A stretch of 64,000 bases of DNA, taken from NCBI GenBank assembly GCA_964628195.1, contig CAZVPF010000002.1:140401-204400 (forward strand), in the 5' to 3' direction. Each line of letters starts with the position of its first letter. Position 1 is the stretch's first letter. A program made the position numbers and the translations under genes. Positions 19,070-28,222 of this stretch are shown here, piece by piece. Below the pieces are notes generated by a model. That model made no database searches and was not told where the DNA came from. It saw only the letters and a list, made by a program, of their open reading frames with translations. The stretch comes from CAZVPF01 sp964628195 (lineage in GTDB: Bacteria; Planctomycetota; Phycisphaerae; Sedimentisphaerales; Anaerohalosphaeraceae).

Positions 19070-20023
19070 ATGAAAAGGATCAAGACAAAACACAAGGTTA
19101 TGATAATCCTCACCGCTGTGGTCCTTATCTGCGCCGCCCTCATAACCTCGAGGATAGAAACAAAAACCAGCCGTCTAACCGTCGCTTTCGGCGCCGAGTT
19201 CCTCACCAGGCCCGACGGCTACCAGGGCCTTGCAGAACATTACAACTTCCGCTTCGCCTCCGAACCTAAACAGATGATGGACGGGCTTTTATACAAGGCC
19301 CTTGCAACCGGCTCCATAGATGTTATTAACGCCTTCTCAACCGACGGGCGAATACCGGCATATGATCTCGTCTGCCTCAAAGACGACAAGAACTTCTTCC
19401 CGCCATATTACGCAGCTCCTCTCGTAAGGCAAAGCACACTCGAAAAATATCCTGAGATCGAACAGGCCCTCAACCTGCTCGCCGGAAAGATAAACAACAA
19501 AACAATGCAGCAGCTTAACTTCCACGCCGACGAAAAAGGCATAAAGGCAAAGGACATCGCCGCCGATTTCCTTACCAAAAACGGGCTGGTTGACTCCGCT
19601 AATAAAAACTCAAGCACAACCGACGGCAGCATAACAGTCGCAAGCAAGGAATTCACCGAACAGGAAATACTCGGCGAGATACTCGTCCAGTTGCTCCGGG
19701 CAAAAACAGGCCTTGAGGTAAAAAAGAAGCTCAACCTCGGCGGTACTATTATATGCTTTAACGCACTCAAGGCAGGCGACATAGACCTCTACCCCGAATA
19801 CACCGGCACCGGTCTTGTCAACATACTCAAAAAAGATGTTGTCAGCGACCCCGACAGCGTAATGAAAATAGTAAAACAGCAATTCAAAAAGAAATACGAG
19901 CTGGTATGGCTCGAACCTTTCGGCTTCAACAACACCTACACGCTTACAATGCGAAACCGAACCGCCGAAAGACTCGAACTCCAAACCATATCCGACCTCG
20001 CTGACTATGTTAATAATAAGTAA
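19070..20023 (+). CDS. OpuAC-family substrate-binding protein with permuted lobes
   Basis: The 317-residue protein has one N-terminal hydrophobic segment (about 8-26) without a clear lipobox, so it may be a membrane-tethered binding protein. The order of blocks is unusual. FGAEFLTRPDGYQGLAEHY, NAFSTDGRIPAYDL and DDKNFFPPYYAAPLVR, which normally form the second half of OpuBC/OpuCC proteins, come first. ITVASKEFTEQEILGEIL, NLGGTIICFNALKAGDIDLYPEYTGTGL and GFNNTYTLTMRN, normally the first half, come last. This is a circular permutation of the two-lobed fold, not a truncation, since both halves are complete. It should bind a betaine- or choline-like ligand for the adjacent permease. Confidence 0.85.
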   Translation: MKRIKTKHKVMIILTAVVLICAALITSRIETKTSRLTVAFGAEFLTRPDGYQGLAEHYNFRFASEPKQMMDGLLYKALATGSIDVINAFSTDGRIPAYDLVCLKDDKNFFPPYYAAPLVRQSTLEKYPEIEQALNLLAGKINNKTMQQLNFHADEKGIKAKDIAADFLTKNGLVDSANKNSSTTDGSITVASKEFTEQEILGEILVQLLRAKTGLEVKKKLNLGGTIICFNALKAGDIDLYPEYTGTGLVNILKKDVVSDPDSVMKIVKQQFKKKYELVWLEPFGFNNTYTLTMRNRTAERLELQTISDLADYVNNK

Positions 20024-20040
20024 ATGAAAAGGAAACCACC

Positions 20041-21540
20041 ATGTGCGGTATCGCGGGAATCTGGGGAAAACAAAACGAAGATATAGTCAAGGAAATGATG
20101 AGCAGAATGGTCCACCGCGGCCCCGACGCCAAAGGCATGTTCACCAGCCGGCACGGCTGTCTCGGCCACCGAAGGCTCTCGATCATGGACCCCACGGGCG
20201 GCGACCAGCCGATATACTCAGCAGACAACAGCCGCGCCATCATCGCAAACGGCGAAATATACAACTACCCGACCCTTCGCGAGGACCTCAAGAACAAGCA
20301 CAAGTTCAAAACATCCAACGACAGCGAATCGGCCCTGCATCTTTACGACGACCTCGCCCACAATGCCGCCGAGCAGCTTGACGGAATGTTCGCTTTCGCA
20401 ATATCCGACGGCGAAAACATCTATGCCGCCAGAGACGCTATAGGCATAAAACCCCTCTACTACGGAAAAAAAGACGGGGCGCTTATATTCGCCTCGGAGC
20501 TCAAAGCCCTCAGCGGCCTGGCAGAGGATGTAAAAGAATTCCCCCCCGGCACATGGTATCACTCGAAGCTCGGCTTCAACTCTTTCTACGTCGTCCCGCG
20601 CCACCAGCAGGGAAAATACAGCATCGAAGAAAGCTGCAAAATGATCCGCCAGAAACTCGAAAACGCCGTTCTCAAACGTCTCATGAGTGACGTCCCCGTA
20701 GGTGCCTTCCTTTCAGGCGGTCTCGACAGCAGCCTCATCTGCGCACTTGCCCGCCGCCACTTAAAAGAGCTGCACACATTCTCCGTTGGCGTCGAAGGAA
20801 GTCGCGACATCCAAGCCGCCCGAATGGTCTCCAGGCACATCGACTCGATACACCATGAATACCTTTTCACCCAGCAGGAAGTAATAGACAAGCTGCCCGA
20901 AATAGTCTACTGGCTCGAATCATTCGACCAGGACCTCGTGCGAAGCGGAATACCATGCTATTTCACATCCCGCCTGGCTTCGCAGCACGTTAAAGTCATC
21001 CTCACAGGCGAAGGCGCAGACGAGCTGTTCGCCGGCTACACCTATTACAAGGACATCGACGACAATGACGACCTGCACGACGAGCTCCGAAGAAGTGTCT
21101 GCTCACTGCATAATATCAACCTCCAGCGCGTGGACCGCCTGACAATGGCTCACTCAATCGAAGGTCGCGTCCCGTTCCTCGACACCGACCTGATAGACCT
21201 CGCCCAGAAGATACCCGCCGAATACAAACTCTACGACGACGGCAGCGGCGAGCCGGTCGAAAAGTGGATACTCAGAAAGGCATGCGACGACCTGCTCCCC
21301 CATGAAATAGTATGGCGCGACAAGGAACAGTTCGACGAAGGAAGCGGAACAGTTGATTTTATCTCACAAGGCGTTAAAGAAATAATCAAACAGAAAGAAG
21401 CCGCCGGTTATATAAAAGACAACAACGACAAAAATCTTCGCTCCACGGAAGAAGCCGCCTATTACAAACTTCTCGATGAAGCATATTCCGGCTCCCAGGT
21501 CGTTCTCGGCAATGTCGCCCGCTGGGCCGACCGTCCCTGA
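20041..21540 (+). CDS. asparagine synthetase-like glutamine amidotransferase
   Basis: The 499-residue protein has an N-terminal class II glutaminase domain with catalytic Cys2 (MCGIAGIWG), MVHRGPDA, RRLSIMD and NGEIYNY. A C-terminal ATP-pyrophosphatase domain has the PP-loop FLSGGLDSS and LTGEGADELFAGY. It is somewhat shorter than E. coli AsnB. It would use glutamine and ATP to form an amide. As the last gene of the MarR-MttB-OpuC operon (17 bases after the binding protein), it may act on a product of this pathway rather than on aspartate, as the AsnB-like NAGGN amidotransferases do. Free asparagine synthesis cannot be excluded. Confidence 0.8.
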   Translation: MCGIAGIWGKQNEDIVKEMMSRMVHRGPDAKGMFTSRHGCLGHRRLSIMDPTGGDQPIYSADNSRAIIANGEIYNYPTLREDLKNKHKFKTSNDSESALHLYDDLAHNAAEQLDGMFAFAISDGENIYAARDAIGIKPLYYGKKDGALIFASELKALSGLAEDVKEFPPGTWYHSKLGFNSFYVVPRHQQGKYSIEESCKMIRQKLENAVLKRLMSDVPVGAFLSGGLDSSLICALARRHLKELHTFSVGVEGSRDIQAARMVSRHIDSIHHEYLFTQQEVIDKLPEIVYWLESFDQDLVRSGIPCYFTSRLASQHVKVILTGEGADELFAGYTYYKDIDDNDDLHDELRRSVCSLHNINLQRVDRLTMAHSIEGRVPFLDTDLIDLAQKIPAEYKLYDDGSGEPVEKWILRKACDDLLPHEIVWRDKEQFDEGSGTVDFISQGVKEIIKQKEAAGYIKDNNDKNLRSTEEAAYYKLLDEAYSGSQVVLGNVARWADRP

Positions 21541-21652
21541 TTTCACAAATATATGCCTTTCTCAGAAAAACAGGCCGAATTTACCGCATTTTACCCATAA
21601 AACTATGGGAAAATATCTGTTTGCCGATTGCGTTAAAATAAGTTAATGTATT

Positions 21653-21681
21653 TTGAGTTTTTATCTCGGTTAAGGTAAAAT
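21653..21681 (+). promoter_or_regulatory. candidate sigma-70 promoter for the PilT gene
   Basis: TTGAGT (21653-21658) and TAAAAT (21676-21681) are separated by 17 bases, a near-consensus arrangement about 95 bases before the PilT start at 21776. It lies in the 235-base gap after the asparagine-synthetase-like gene. Confidence 0.5.
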
Positions 21682-21775
21682 ACAATAAACAATCGGCTTT
21701 GCACAGCCGGGCGGTAATAAAACCGCTTGAATGCAAAGACATTTTCTTAGATGCTTTAACTTTGAAAGGCGTAAA

Positions 21776-22924
21776 ATGGAAGTTTCTTTCGATGTTCACA
21801 ATAAAGTTTACCCCTCCGGTGATGGAGTTCTTCTGAGCATAACAGATATGCTCGGTTATTTCGAACGGCAGGGGGCCATGAGGGTCTCCGATCTCCATAT
21901 CAAAATAGGCGCCCAGCCCGCCTACCGCGTGGACGGCGACCTCGTTAAGATGAAAGGCGATATTGTAACAAAAGATATGGCCGAAAAGCTGATCTACCCC
22001 CTCATAGGCCCCAGGATGCTCGAAAGGTTCGACTCGGATACAAGCGTTGACTGTTCCTATAAGCAGGGGACCATGCAGTTTCGCATAAATGTATTTCGTG
22101 AAAACGACGGAGTGGCAGCCGCGATAAGGGCGCTCGGAATAGAAATACCCGAACCGGAAAAGTTAGGCTTTCCAAACGACATATGGAAAGACATTATCCG
22201 CAGAAACCACGGCCTTGTGCTTTTTACAGGCATAACCGGGGCAGGCAAGAGCACAACAATTTCCTCGCTCATCGAGCGGATAAACCAGAACAGGGCATCG
22301 CGGGTCATAACACTCGAGGACCCGATTGAGTATATCTTCAAACAGAAAAACTGTATGATATCTCAGCGCGAAGTCGGCAGGGACGTTCCCTCCTTCGCTT
22401 CGGGACTCCGCTCGATGATGCGGGAGGACCCGGACGTCATATTTGTCGGGGAAATGCGAGATGCAGAGACAGTATCCCTTGCCCTTACCGCCGCCGAAAC
22501 GGGGCACCTTGTCTTCTCTACCCTGCATACCCGAAATGCGGTAGGCACGATAACGCGAATACTCGACTTTTTCCCGACAGGCAAGCAGGACGAGGTTCGC
22601 AACCAGCTCTCGCTCGGGCTTGGTTACGTTATCAGCCAGAAACTTGTCCCCGCCAAGAACAAGCTCGGACGGATTGTGGCGATGGAGGTTCTCAACAACA
22701 ACTACGCCGTCGCAAACCTTATCAGGACTGGCAAGACAGAGCAGATTTACACCCAGCTTCAGACAAAAACCAGGAACGTGCCCGACGAAAAGATGGTCAC
22801 GCTTGAGTCCCACCTGGCAAGGCTTGTAAAGACAGGCAAGGTCGAACTGCTGGCTGCTCAGAAATGGGCTAACGATTATAAGAGCTTTATCGATGCAATG
22901 AACGCAGATGTCGAGGTCAGCTGA
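21776..22924 (+). CDS. PilT-family type IV pilus ATPase
   Basis: The 382-residue AAA-like secretion ATPase has Walker A GITGAGKST (about 152-160), ITLEDPIEYIF (Asp box), DPDVIFVGEMRD (Walker B) and the His box ETGHLVFSTLHT. The N-terminal SDLHIKIGAQPAYRVDG is the PilT N-domain signature. It powers pilus retraction or a related motor. The start at 21776 gives the usual N-terminus; an upstream ATG at 21731 adds 15 residues. No other pilus genes are nearby, so its partners lie elsewhere. Confidence 0.85.
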   Translation: MEVSFDVHNKVYPSGDGVLLSITDMLGYFERQGAMRVSDLHIKIGAQPAYRVDGDLVKMKGDIVTKDMAEKLIYPLIGPRMLERFDSDTSVDCSYKQGTMQFRINVFRENDGVAAAIRALGIEIPEPEKLGFPNDIWKDIIRRNHGLVLFTGITGAGKSTTISSLIERINQNRASRVITLEDPIEYIFKQKNCMISQREVGRDVPSFASGLRSMMREDPDVIFVGEMRDAETVSLALTAAETGHLVFSTLHTRNAVGTITRILDFFPTGKQDEVRNQLSLGLGYVISQKLVPAKNKLGRIVAMEVLNNNYAVANLIRTGKTEQIYTQLQTKTRNVPDEKMVTLESHLARLVKTGKVELLAAQKWANDYKSFIDAMNADVEVS

Positions 22925-23340
22925 CAGATAAGTAAAATTGTCCATAGTGTCCATATATTCTTTATAGTTTTTTTTTAATATATAATCGAAACCAGTTCGA
23001 TTATTCATCTGTTTATGTAAAAAAATAAACAGACTGTTGTTTAAAACACCGCAATTTCAATAAAAAAGGTGCTTTTTATTATTATTTTACTTCGTTCCCT
23101 TGACACTTTTCGCAAAATTGATAAAATTATAATGTGGATGTGTGGAATGAAGTGTATCTTCATTTGTTTCCTTATCTCCAGATAAATCCTTAAATGTTTT
23201 TTTTAGGGTTTCAAATGGATAAACTGAAATTAATCGTGCGGGGGATTTCTTATCAGTCTCTTTTTATCTTTTCATTTATGTATTTTGTGCCCTTGACGGC
23301 GGTTTTTAAATCTTAGTTTGACCACAGCGAGGTGAGAAAT
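22925..23340. other. intergenic region upstream of the response regulator cluster
   Basis: These 416 AT-rich bases hold no convincing gene. A possible sigma-70 promoter (TTGACA at 23100-23105, TAAAAT at 23122-23127, 16-base spacer) would give an mRNA leader of about 200 bases before the first response regulator. No riboswitch or small RNA structure was recognised. Confidence 0.45.
23100..23127 (+). promoter_or_regulatory. possible sigma-70 promoter of the response regulator operon
   Basis: A perfect TTGACA (23100-23105) is followed after 16 bases by TAAAAT (23122-23127). A perfect TATAAT also occurs at 23128-23133 but at an unfavourable 22-base spacing. The region is AT-rich, so chance similarity is possible. 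Confidence 0.35.
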
Positions 23341-23784
23341 ATGCGGGAAGATGTTACCATCCTTGTTGCCGAAGACGACGAAGGACACTTTTCCCTTATC
23401 AGGAAAAATATTCAGCGGGCCGGCATTACCAACCCTGTCCTCCATTTCAAGGACGGCCAGGAGTTGCTGGACTTTCTCTTCCACGGCCCGGGCGTCGACG
23501 AACATATCCAGTTCGGCGTTGCCTACCTTTTGCTGCTCGACATACGCATGCCAAAGGTTGACGGCATCGAAGTGCTCTCACGCATTAAGCAGGATCCGGT
23601 CTTATGTAAAATTCCTGTTACGATAATAACAACAACAGACGACCCTAAAGAGATAGAAAAGTGTCATCTTCTCGGCTGCAGCAGCTACGTCGTCAAGCCC
23701 ATAGAGTATGAGGATTTCGCCGAAGCGGTTATGAGGATGACCGCTTTCCTTTCAACTGTCGAGGTACCTGTAACAATGGAATGA
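23341..23784 (+). CDS. single-domain response regulator (Rcp1-like)
   Basis: The 147-residue protein is only a receiver domain, with the acidic pair EDD (11-13), phosphoacceptor D67 in LLLDIRMPKVDG, a Thr-rich switch ITTTDDP and the lysine of SYVVKPIEY. The EGHFSLIRKN start and the GQELLDFLF insert are typical of the Rcp1-like regulators that often follow phytochrome or PAS/GAF kinases. The ATG at 23341 follows GAGGTGAG. A second copy lies 30 bases downstream, then a large hybrid kinase. Confidence 0.88.
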   Translation: MREDVTILVAEDDEGHFSLIRKNIQRAGITNPVLHFKDGQELLDFLFHGPGVDEHIQFGVAYLLLLDIRMPKVDGIEVLSRIKQDPVLCKIPVTIITTTDDPKEIEKCHLLGCSSYVVKPIEYEDFAEAVMRMTAFLSTVEVPVTME

Positions 23785-23814
23785 ACTGCCCTTAGGTCAG
23801 AGGATTGAAAAAGT

Positions 23815-24297
23815 ATGAAAGAAGGGATTGTTATACTTATTGCAGAGGACGACGCAGGCCATTTCGTTTTGGTCAAGAAAAACCTCTGGCGATGCTGCGT
23901 GCCAAACGAGATCGTCCACTTCATGGACGGACAGGAGGTCCTCGACTTTCTCTTCGGTAACGGTAAAGGCCCGCATGCGGAGAAGGATAAAGCATATCTG
24001 CTTCTGCTTGATATACGTATGCCCAAGGTTGACGGCATGGAAGTTATCAGGCAGATAAAGAACCACCCTGTTATGAAAAAAGTGCCCGTAATAATGCTCA
24101 CAACAACCGATGACCCGGAGGAAATTAAGGACTGTTACGAAGCAGGGTGCAGTTTTTACATAGTAAAACCGTCCAATTATAATGATTTTATGTCATGCGT
24201 TGAACAGCTTGGAGCGTTTTTGTCTCTTCCGAGTGTTAAAGTTCCAAAAATAGATTCAACAGAACGAAGCGAGGATGCTTTGGGCGTGAATGTTTGA
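23815..24297 (+). CDS. single-domain response regulator (Rcp1-like), tandem paralogue
   Basis: The 160-residue receiver protein is closely related to the preceding gene, with EDDAGHFVLVKKN, GQEVLDFLF, D66 in LLLDIRMPKVDGMEVI, LTTTDDPEE and a KPSNY lysine loop. It has a 20-residue polar tail after the domain. The pair arose by duplication. It could serve as a phosphate sink or relay for the hybrid kinase that begins about 40 bases downstream. Confidence 0.88.
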   Translation: MKEGIVILIAEDDAGHFVLVKKNLWRCCVPNEIVHFMDGQEVLDFLFGNGKGPHAEKDKAYLLLLDIRMPKVDGMEVIRQIKNHPVMKKVPVIMLTTTDDPEEIKDCYEAGCSFYIVKPSNYNDFMSCVEQLGAFLSLPSVKVPKIDSTERSEDALGVNV

Positions 24298-24338
24298 AAT
24301 TGCATTTGCCCCGTATCCCAGCGGAAAGGAGGTTGAAG

Positions 24339-27300
24339 ATGGCAATGGAAGCCTCCTTCTATACCGTTCTTATTGTAGAGGACGACGTCGGCCTTTCGTT
24401 CCTTGTAAGGAAGCAGCTCGAACGAAAAGGCTTGAAAACAGTGACAGTTAACAGCGGCAGCGAAGCCCTTCAATACCTTAAGGGCAACCGCGATGTTATT
24501 ATGCTCCTGGATTACAACCTCGGCGACATGACCGGTGCGGACCTCGTATCAAGTTTGAAAAAACGCGGCCTTGAAGTGCCCTTCATAGTCATAACAGGAC
24601 AGGGAAGCGAAACCGTCGCCGTCGAGACAATGAAGCTGGGCGCACGAGATTACATTATCAAAAATAATTCTTTTCTCGAACTCCTGCCCCAGGTGGTTAT
24701 GCAGGTTATCGACGAGCAGGTACTCACCGGCAGACTCGCAACCACAGAAGATGCACTTCGCAGGGAAAAAACGCACCTGTTGAACAATATTCCTGACATG
24801 GTCTTTCAGATCGACTCTCAGGGCAGATTCATCTCGTGCAACCCTGCAACATGCAAAATACTTGGATACACCGACGAAGAGCTTATGGCAAAAAAAATCC
24901 TCGATATTGTCCACCCTGACGATGTCAAGGCTGTCACCCGGGACCATTCCGCTGTCAAGCAGGGACAGAAAATTCTTAAACACCCCATCAGGTTTGTCCA
25001 CAGGAACGGCCAGGTCAAATGGGTCGAGGGAAATATCGTTGCCGTTTATAACGAACACGGCCAGGCAGAAGCGATCAGCGGGATATACCAGGATATAACA
25101 CAAAGCAAACTCCAGAACGAAGAACTCAAAAAAGCCCAGGAACGCGCCAAGCTCATCGCCGATACCTCCCCGAGTCTTGTTTTCGAGATAGCACCAGACA
25201 ACTGTGTCAAATCCATGAACAAGGCCGCAAGGGAGTTCTTCTCGGCAAAAACCGAAATCGATAACGGCAAACCGCTATTATACCCTTCGTTTTTTGAAGG
25301 CAAATGGAGTGCCCAAATCGCCTGCGCATTGAAAGAGTCCAGGAATGGAAGGACACTCAAGACAACTGCGATGCTCGAAAAGAACCCAGGCGGAAAAAAA
25401 TGGTTTGATATTGTCCTCTCCCCCCTGTGGGAGGGCGGGCGTCAGCCGGGCGGAGTTGTGATCGCTACCGCATGGGATGTTTCCGAAAGGGTCGGACGTG
25501 AACAGCAGATAAAAGACTCCCTTGAAAGAGAGGCAAGAAGCGTCGAACAGGCCAAGATTTTGCAGAGCATAACCTTTGCAGGCGGTTACGACATGAAAAA
25601 TGATTCTGCAAAAGTCGCAAGTCAAACCGCTCAGCAGGTATGTCAATACCTCGAATGTTCGACGGCATTGAGTTATATTTTCGACGAAAACGGCGAATGT
25701 TTGAAGGTTTATGAAAATAATGCTCAGGATAAGCAGCAGGCTGATAAACTGGTTGAGATTATATGTTCACCACGCGGCAAAAATATCATAAAGAAAATTA
25801 AAACCGCTAAACGCCTGTCAAATACGGCACTTTACGAGCTTGCCGAAGATCAGGCACAGGTAAAAGCTTTTATGAATTCAACAATATTCGTTCCTTATAT
25901 GAACGCCGGTGTGAACCTCGGCTTCGGCGTGTTCATGAATAACTCGCTGAAATTGCAGGGCGACCTGGTCAAATTTTTATCCGCCGTAAGCAAATGTGCC
26001 GGGCTCGGCATAGCCAACGCCGTCGCCCTTAACGCCCCTTCGAGCCAGATAAGGAACAGGATGCACCAATTGGAGGGTACAAGTGTAACGGATTACGCCC
26101 ACCCCCCCGCAAAGATGGAAACTCAATCACTGACTGCTATCGTGGAAGCAGGTGTAAATTACCTCAACGCCAAGGCCGGGCTGGTCCTGCTGCTGAATAA
26201 GAACCAGCAGACCCTCAACGGAATCGCCGGTTACAACCTCACCGAAAAGGAAACCGCCTCGGTCAAAATAAGCAACCACGCCTGTATTTGCTGGGATTGC
26301 GTCGACGACAATGAAATGATCTATTGCAGGGACATATCCGAGGAAGAAAAATTCATTGACGAGAGCCTCACGAACCTTACTGAGAAAAGCCTCCTCATTA
26401 TTCCGATATTCAACAGGGAAGAGGTCATAGGCTTGTATGTCCTCATAGACCCTGCCGCACCGCCAAGGCAAAGCGCCGTCAGCGTAATTGAGTCTTTCGC
26501 ATGGCTCGGCGGCGAGTCGATAAACGCCTCAATGCTCGCCGACAGGGCAAGCCGTCTCGACAGGGAACTTTCAAATATCAGGAAACAGTCCCTTAAACTC
26601 ACAGCAGGCGGCGATATCAACATCGTGCTCAAAAATATCTGCGAAGCTGCACTGCGAACCCTAAACGCACAAACCGCTTGGATCGGCACTTTGAGCAAGG
26701 ATAGAAACGAAATAAAATACGCAACCCACTCCGGCCAAGCCGGCAACGCCGTTACTAAGGTTCGATACAAGTACGACCCCTCAGCCAAAGGCGACACACT
26801 CGTCAAGTGCATCGCCGATAAAGAACCGGTTGTTGTCAACGAAATGCTCTCTGACGCAAGGCTGCATTTGCTTGCCCGAGGCAAGGGATATAATTCTTGC
26901 TGTTCGGTGCCCATAATGAGCAAGGAAGAGGTCTTCGGAGCCTTGACAGTTTATCACCATGAGCAGGAAGCATTTTCAAGTCAGAATATATCCATTCTCG
27001 AAGAATTCTGCGATATCGCCGCTCTCACAATTTCAAATCACAGGCTGAAGCAGACCCTGATGGAATCGGAGTCCCTCAAAAATATTATCCTTGAAAGCGT
27101 CAACGAAGCTCTGATGGTGGTCGACAACGCCGGCGCAGTTGTAAGTGTCAACGAAGCCGCACAAAAACTCTTCAACAGGGATCTTTCAGAAATGAAAGGC
27201 CGTTACTGCGGTCAATTCTGCCGGAAAGCCACACCCCTCTGGGACGTGCTTGACGGCTGGATAGAAAACGGCTCGGCAGGTGCCAGGATCGAGGGCTGGG

Positions 27301-28220
27301 TCGAATTCGACCGAGGCCCGAAAATGTACCTGAGCATAAAAAGTAAAAAAACAACGATAGAACAGGTACCGTGCCTGCTCATGACCATTGTCGATCTTAC
27401 CATGCAGAAAAAAATGAACGCCTCGCTTGAGCACGCCGAAAAGTTGACAAGCGTAGGAAGAATCGCCGGCCAGATCGCACACGAGATAGGAAACCCCCTT
27501 ACGATTATTTCAAGTCAGGTACAGAGAATGGTCGCTGACGGAAAAGCGGACATTGAAAAACTATCGAAAATGCTCAGCCACATAGACCGGATCAGCAGCC
27601 TCATAAGGAGATTTTCAGATATCGAAAGAAAGGACCCCCTGACCATAACAAGCGCCGATGTGCAGGAAGTCGTTGATAACATACTCAGCCTTGTGATGCA
27701 CAGCAAGCCTTTTAAAGGTATTGAAATCCAGAAAAGCATAGCGCCCGACCTGCACCCGGTCGAAATGGACAAAAACAAGATAACACAGGTTTTGCTAAAC
27801 CTGCTCATAAACGCCGCCGACGCCTGCGAGGGAAAGGGCCGAATCGATATCAATGCCCAAATGCAGAAGGTCCCTGTAGAAATTAACAATGATGTTGTAA
27901 ATCGTGAATTCCTCGTCCTCTCGGTTGCCGACAATGGCAGGGGGATAGATAAGGAAGTGATCGATCATATTTTCGAACCTTTTTACACCAACAAGGAAAG
28001 CGGCAAAGGAACAGGCCTTGGTCTCTCGGTCAGCCTCTCGATTGTAGACCAGCACCAGGGCTGGATAAACGTCGAAACCCAGCCGCACCGGGGAGCGAAT
28101 TTTATCATTTACCTGCCTGTAAGAAACAATCCTGTGGGCACAGAAAAAAGGCAGATAAAGCAGATTGAAGCAGGAAAAGACGTAAAAAAATATAATGAAA
28201 GTGATATTATGCGGAGTTAG
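24339..28220 (+). CDS. multi-domain hybrid sensor histidine kinase (REC-PAS-PAS-GAF-GAF-GAF-PAS-HisKA-HATPase)
   Basis: The 1293-residue protein starts at an ATG preceded by AAAGGAGG. Approximate order: an N-terminal receiver (1-125, Asp near 57); PAS (147-257, DMVFQIDSQGRFI); a second PAS (274-387); three GAF-like modules (410-560, 594-727, 750-900); a third PAS (914-1020); a HisKA box GQIAHEIGNP with His near 1048; and HATPase (1107-1257) with DNGRGID and GKGTGLGLS. No membrane segment is seen, so it is cytoplasmic. The N-terminal receiver implies control by another kinase. It is followed 2 bases later by an NtrC-type regulator, its likely target. Confidence 0.85.
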   Translation: MAMEASFYTVLIVEDDVGLSFLVRKQLERKGLKTVTVNSGSEALQYLKGNRDVIMLLDYNLGDMTGADLVSSLKKRGLEVPFIVITGQGSETVAVETMKLGARDYIIKNNSFLELLPQVVMQVIDEQVLTGRLATTEDALRREKTHLLNNIPDMVFQIDSQGRFISCNPATCKILGYTDEELMAKKILDIVHPDDVKAVTRDHSAVKQGQKILKHPIRFVHRNGQVKWVEGNIVAVYNEHGQAEAISGIYQDITQSKLQNEELKKAQERAKLIADTSPSLVFEIAPDNCVKSMNKAAREFFSAKTEIDNGKPLLYPSFFEGKWSAQIACALKESRNGRTLKTTAMLEKNPGGKKWFDIVLSPLWEGGRQPGGVVIATAWDVSERVGREQQIKDSLEREARSVEQAKILQSITFAGGYDMKNDSAKVASQTAQQVCQYLECSTALSYIFDENGECLKVYENNAQDKQQADKLVEIICSPRGKNIIKKIKTAKRLSNTALYELAEDQAQVKAFMNSTIFVPYMNAGVNLGFGVFMNNSLKLQGDLVKFLSAVSKCAGLGIANAVALNAPSSQIRNRMHQLEGTSVTDYAHPPAKMETQSLTAIVEAGVNYLNAKAGLVLLLNKNQQTLNGIAGYNLTEKETASVKISNHACICWDCVDDNEMIYCRDISEEEKFIDESLTNLTEKSLLIIPIFNREEVIGLYVLIDPAAPPRQSAVSVIESFAWLGGESINASMLADRASRLDRELSNIRKQSLKLTAGGDINIVLKNICEAALRTLNAQTAWIGTLSKDRNEIKYATHSGQAGNAVTKVRYKYDPSAKGDTLVKCIADKEPVVVNEMLSDARLHLLARGKGYNSCCSVPIMSKEEVFGALTVYHHEQEAFSSQNISILEEFCDIAALTISNHRLKQTLMESESLKNIILESVNEALMVVDNAGAVVSVNEAAQKLFNRDLSEMKGRYCGQFCRKATPLWDVLDGWIENGSAGARIEGWVEFDRGPKMYLSIKSKKTTIEQVPCLLMTIVDLTMQKKMNASLEHAEKLTSVGRIAGQIAHEIGNPLTIISSQVQRMVADGKADIEKLSKMLSHIDRISSLIRRFSDIERKDPLTITSADVQEVVDNILSLVMHSKPFKGIEIQKSIAPDLHPVEMDKNKITQVLLNLLINAADACEGKGRIDINAQMQKVPVEINNDVVNREFLVLSVADNGRGIDKEVIDHIFEPFYTNKESGKGTGLGLSVSLSIVDQHQGWINVETQPHRGANFIIYLPVRNNPVGTEKRQIKQIEAGKDVKKYNESDIMRS

Positions 28221-28222
28221 TT

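Noticed and set aside
21597..21614. Hairpin CCCATA/TATGGG after the AsnB-like gene as a terminator
   Set aside because: The stem is 6 bp and is followed by AAAATATCTG rather than a T run. A terminator is expected here but this one is not convincing.
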